This document shows, piece by piece, positions 5,840 through 7,597 of a stretch of DNA of 7,597 nucleotides. The stretch lies in the NCBI GenBank assembly GCA_964535025.1, contig CAZHRW010000136.1, positions 1-7,597 on the forward strand, read 5' to 3'. Position 1 is the stretch's first letter, and each line of letters starts with the position of its first letter. The notes beneath the pieces are model-generated. The model worked only from the letters and a program-made list of their open reading frames with translations, did not search any database and was not told the DNA's origin. The stretch comes from JAAYZK01 sp964535025 (GTDB taxonomy: Bacteria > Planctomycetota > Phycisphaerae > SM23-33 > FEN-1343). Position numbers and translations under genes: made by a program.

Positions 5840-7195
5840 TTACTCGCGGGGCATCGAGGCCTTGCCGGCCCGGATGAGCTGCACCAGGGGGATGCTCGCC
5901 GGGCAGGCAAAGCCGCAGCAGCCGCACTCCATGCAGGCGGTGATGTGATACCGCCGCGCCAGATCCCAATCCTTGTAGCGCGACGCCTGGGCCAGCTTGG
6001 TCGGCACCAGGTGCAGCGGGCAGACGTCCACGCATCGCCCGCACCGCACGCAGGCCGTCTCCTCGGCGGCCCGGATGTCCTCGTCGATCAGCACCGTGAT
6101 ACCACTGGTGCCCTTGGTGATCGGCGTGTCGAGCGTATTGATCGCAAAGCCCATCATCGGCCCGCCCGACACGACGCGAACGGCCCGGTCGGTCAGCCCG
6201 CCGGCGGCCTCGATCAGGGCGCCGTGGCTGATGCCGACCGGCGCCAGCAGGTTGCACGGCCGCTGGACGCCGCGACCGCTGACGGTGACGACACGGTGCG
6301 TCAGCGGTTTCTCGCGGAGGACCGCTCGTGCAATCGCGGCGGCGGTGCCGACATTGACGACCACCACACCGCAATCGAGCGGCAGCCCGCCGGTGGGGAC
6401 CTCGCGGCCCAGCGTGGCGATGATCAACTGCTTCTCGCCGCCCATGGGGTACTTGGTGCTCGTCGCGACCACCTCGATGCCGGTCCCGTCGGCGGCCTGG
6501 CGGATGCGGGCGACGGCCTCGGGCTTGTTGTCCTCGATGCTCACGACGATCCGCTCGGCGCCGGCGGCCCGCGCCGCCAGCAGGCTGCCGGTGATGATCG
6601 GCGCGGGCGCCTCCACCATCAGCCGGTAGTCGGCGGTGAGGTACGGCTCGCACTCGCTGCCGTTGACCAGCAGCGTATCGACGGGCTTGTCGGGATTGGC
6701 CTTGAGCTTCACGTGCGTCGGGAAGCCCGCCCCGCCCATGCCGACCAGTCCGCCGGCGCGGATGCGGGTGATGATCGTGTCGGCGTCGAGCCCGTCGAAC
6801 CCGTCGGTGGGCCAGTCGCCGCCGAACAGATCGTCCCACAGGGCCTGATCGCTCACCTGGTCGCCGGCGGCCTTGACGGGCACCGCGTCCACGTGGCGGC
6901 CGTTGGGCAGCGTCACCCGGACGCCCGCGGCCGTCTTGCCGGCGATGGGCGTGTGGACCGGGGCGCTGACGAAGGCGTCGTTGTCGCCGACGCCCTCGCC
7001 GGCCGCCACATCCTGGCGGGGTTTGACCGTCGGCTGGTTGGGCGCGCCGATGTGTTGGACCAGCGGGATCGTCACCTCCGCCGGCGCCGCGAGGATCTCG
7101 ATGGCGGCTTCGGCCGCCAGTTCCTTCCAGTCATGAGGATGGATGCCCCGTGCGAAGGTGCCTGTGGGGCGGTGGCGCATTGTCGCTCGACTCAT
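5840..7195 (-). CDS. rnfC: Rnf complex NADH-binding iron-sulfur subunit RnfC
   Basis: RnfC is the peripheral cytoplasmic subunit where NAD(H) and FMN bind. The protein is 451 aa, typical of the forms without the long repetitive C-terminal tail of enterobacteria. Order: N-terminal RnfC domain with FARGIHPHDWKEL (14-26) and PLVQHIGAP (44-52); Gly-rich nucleotide-binding loop GLVGMGGAGFPTHVKL (149-164); NGSECEPYLTADYRLM (178-193); SLBB-like region; then two [4Fe-4S] motifs, Cys382, 385, 388, 392 and Cys421, 424, 427, 431. The second motif has an extra adjacent Cys426. The start at 7195 is fixed by GAGGAG overlapping the stop of the preceding gene, 5 nt before the ATG. The frame stays open further upstream, but that stretch is another frame of the small gene in front. 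The two genes are 2 nt apart, which suggests translational coupling. Confidence 0.96.
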   Translation of the reverse strand: MSRATMRHRPTGTFARGIHPHDWKELAAEAAIEILAAPAEVTIPLVQHIGAPNQPTVKPRQDVAAGEGVGDNDAFVSAPVHTPIAGKTAAGVRVTLPNGRHVDAVPVKAAGDQVSDQALWDDLFGGDWPTDGFDGLDADTIITRIRAGGLVGMGGAGFPTHVKLKANPDKPVDTLLVNGSECEPYLTADYRLMVEAPAPIITGSLLAARAAGAERIVVSIEDNKPEAVARIRQAADGTGIEVVATSTKYPMGGEKQLIIATLGREVPTGGLPLDCGVVVVNVGTAAAIARAVLREKPLTHRVVTVSGRGVQRPCNLLAPVGISHGALIEAAGGLTDRAVRVVSGGPMMGFAINTLDTPITKGTSGITVLIDEDIRAAEETACVRCGRCVDVCPLHLVPTKLAQASRYKDWDLARRYHITACMECGCCGFACPASIPLVQLIRAGKASMPRE

Positions 7196-7197
7196 GG

Positions 7198-7521
7198 TCA
7201 CTCCTCGGCCGGCCGGCGGGTCCGGCCCATCAGACGGCTGGCGACCACGCCGACCGCCGTGCCGGCGATCAACCCGATGATCAGCCCGAAGAACCGGCGG
7301 ATCTCGCCCGTCCCGGCCGCCATCGCGCCGGCCAGGGCGCCGGCGACCGGCAGGCCGAACGCGGCGGCCCCGTGGGCCACCGACGCCCACCCCTGCGGGG
7401 CTTCGGCCGCGGCCACCTGGTGGGCGCGCTGCCACCCGCGGAGACCTTCATCGCTGGTTTCGCCAGCGAGGGGGCAGGTGGGGCACTTGCCGGAACAACC
7501 ATTTGACTGTGTCTGGGCCAT
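7198..7521 (-). CDS. Small Cys-motif, two-helix membrane protein, RseC-like, first gene of the rnf operon
   Basis: The 107-aa product has Cys9-x3-Cys13-x2-Cys16 near the N-terminus, a polar linker, then two hydrophobic segments (about 49-69 and 76-97) joined by a short loop with Arg75 and Arg76, and an Arg-rich tail. Cys cluster plus two C-terminal helices recalls RseC (SoxR-reducing system) proteins, which head rnf operons in some bacteria. But it is clearly shorter and lacks the beta-rich N-terminal domain I would expect, so the family call is tentative. The Cys could bind a metal or Fe-S cluster, or act in thiol redox. ATG 7521 is chosen although no good Shine-Dalgarno is seen; extension to a TTG at 7593 would run the gene through its own promoter. 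The stop is 2 nt before the rnfC ATG, so coupling to RnfC assembly or use is likely. Confidence 0.7.
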   Translation of the reverse strand: MAQTQSNGCSGKCPTCPLAGETSDEGLRGWQRAHQVAAAEAPQGWASVAHGAAAFGLPVAGALAGAMAAGTGEIRRFFGLIIGLIAGTAVGVVASRLMGRTRRPAEE

Positions 7522-7558
7522 GGGATCAACCGGGGCGCTAAGTATATGAAAACGGAGC

Positions 7559-7587
7559 ACTATAGCGAGACGATTCCGGGAGTTCAA
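7559..7587 (-). promoter_or_regulatory. Predicted sigma70-type promoter of the rnf operon
   Basis: On the minus strand TTGAAC (7587-7582, 4/6 to the -35 consensus) and TATAGT (7564-7559, 5/6 to the -10 consensus) are separated by exactly 17 nt. Transcription would start near 7552, giving a leader of about 30 nt before the first gene. This stretch is AT-richer than its surroundings. A second -10-like TATACT (7546-7541) has no matching -35 at 17 or 18 nt. No other promoter of this quality was seen inside the operon, so all seven genes are probably one transcript. Confidence 0.6.
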
Positions 7588-7597
7588 CGGCAACGTT

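Noticed and set aside
4776..6839. A long minus-strand open frame in another phase across rnfC and rnfD
   Set aside because: It overlaps two clearly identified genes and has low-complexity Arg-Gly-rich composition.
7196..7435. 80-residue N-terminal extension of RnfC
   Set aside because: It is an out-of-frame reading of the small upstream gene. RnfC homology begins just after the ATG at 7195, which has a good ribosome binding site.
5051..7549. A very long plus-strand open frame antisense to rnfC and rnfD
   Set aside because: It is Arg-, Gly- and His-rich with no recognisable domain, and runs opposite well-identified rnfC and rnfD. This is the usual by-product of GC-rich third positions.

Overview
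The window is GC-rich, gene-dense bacterial chromosome. It holds a complete Rnf operon (ion-translocating ferredoxin:NAD+ oxidoreductase) on the minus strand. On the plus strand are queF and apbE, and the start of a divergent queC runs off the left edge. Gene content, GC-rich codon use and the rnfCDGEAB order with a small RseC-like gene in front suggest an anaerobic or facultative bacterium, tentatively Planctomycetota (Phycisphaerae-like). That assignment is an impression from memory, not a search result.

Layout. 1-242 (minus): 5' part of queC. 243-359: divergent intergenic region with a strong 12-bp inverted repeat and a queC promoter that predicts a leaderless GTG-start mRNA. 360-731 (plus): queF, the preQ0 reductase. 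745-1851 (plus): apbE, the flavin transferase. 1852-1863: a 12-nt convergent junction. 1864-7521 (minus, transcribed right to left): rseC-like gene, rnfC, rnfD, rnfG, rnfE, rnfA, rnfB, tightly packed with gaps of 2 to 42 nt. A good sigma70-type promoter lies at 7559-7587.

How the genes work together. RnfB and RnfC are the iron-sulfur subunits that pass electrons between ferredoxin and NAD+. RnfA and RnfE are the membrane pair that holds an iron-sulfur centre through four conserved Cys. RnfD and RnfG carry covalent FMN on Thr in TGAT motifs. ApbE, encoded convergently next to the operon, is the enzyme that attaches FMN to such Thr residues. QueC and QueF catalyse steps on either side of preQ0 in queuosine synthesis.

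Main discovery candidate. rnfB is interrupted by an in-frame TGA (2116-2118) exactly where homologues have the first Cys of a ferredoxin CxxCxxC motif. The frame continues for 83 sense codons of recognisable RnfB sequence. A hairpin starting 20 nt downstream has the architecture of a bacterial SECIS: a bulged U in the 5' arm, 3 bp, then a GGAC tetraloop. TGA serves as a normal terminator for most other genes here, so genome-wide recoding is unlikely. The C-terminal ferredoxin module has lost the cluster II ligands but kept precisely the four needed for cluster I, with the TGA position as one of them. I infer that rnfB encodes a selenoprotein with selenocysteine (Sec217) as a probable Fe-S ligand.
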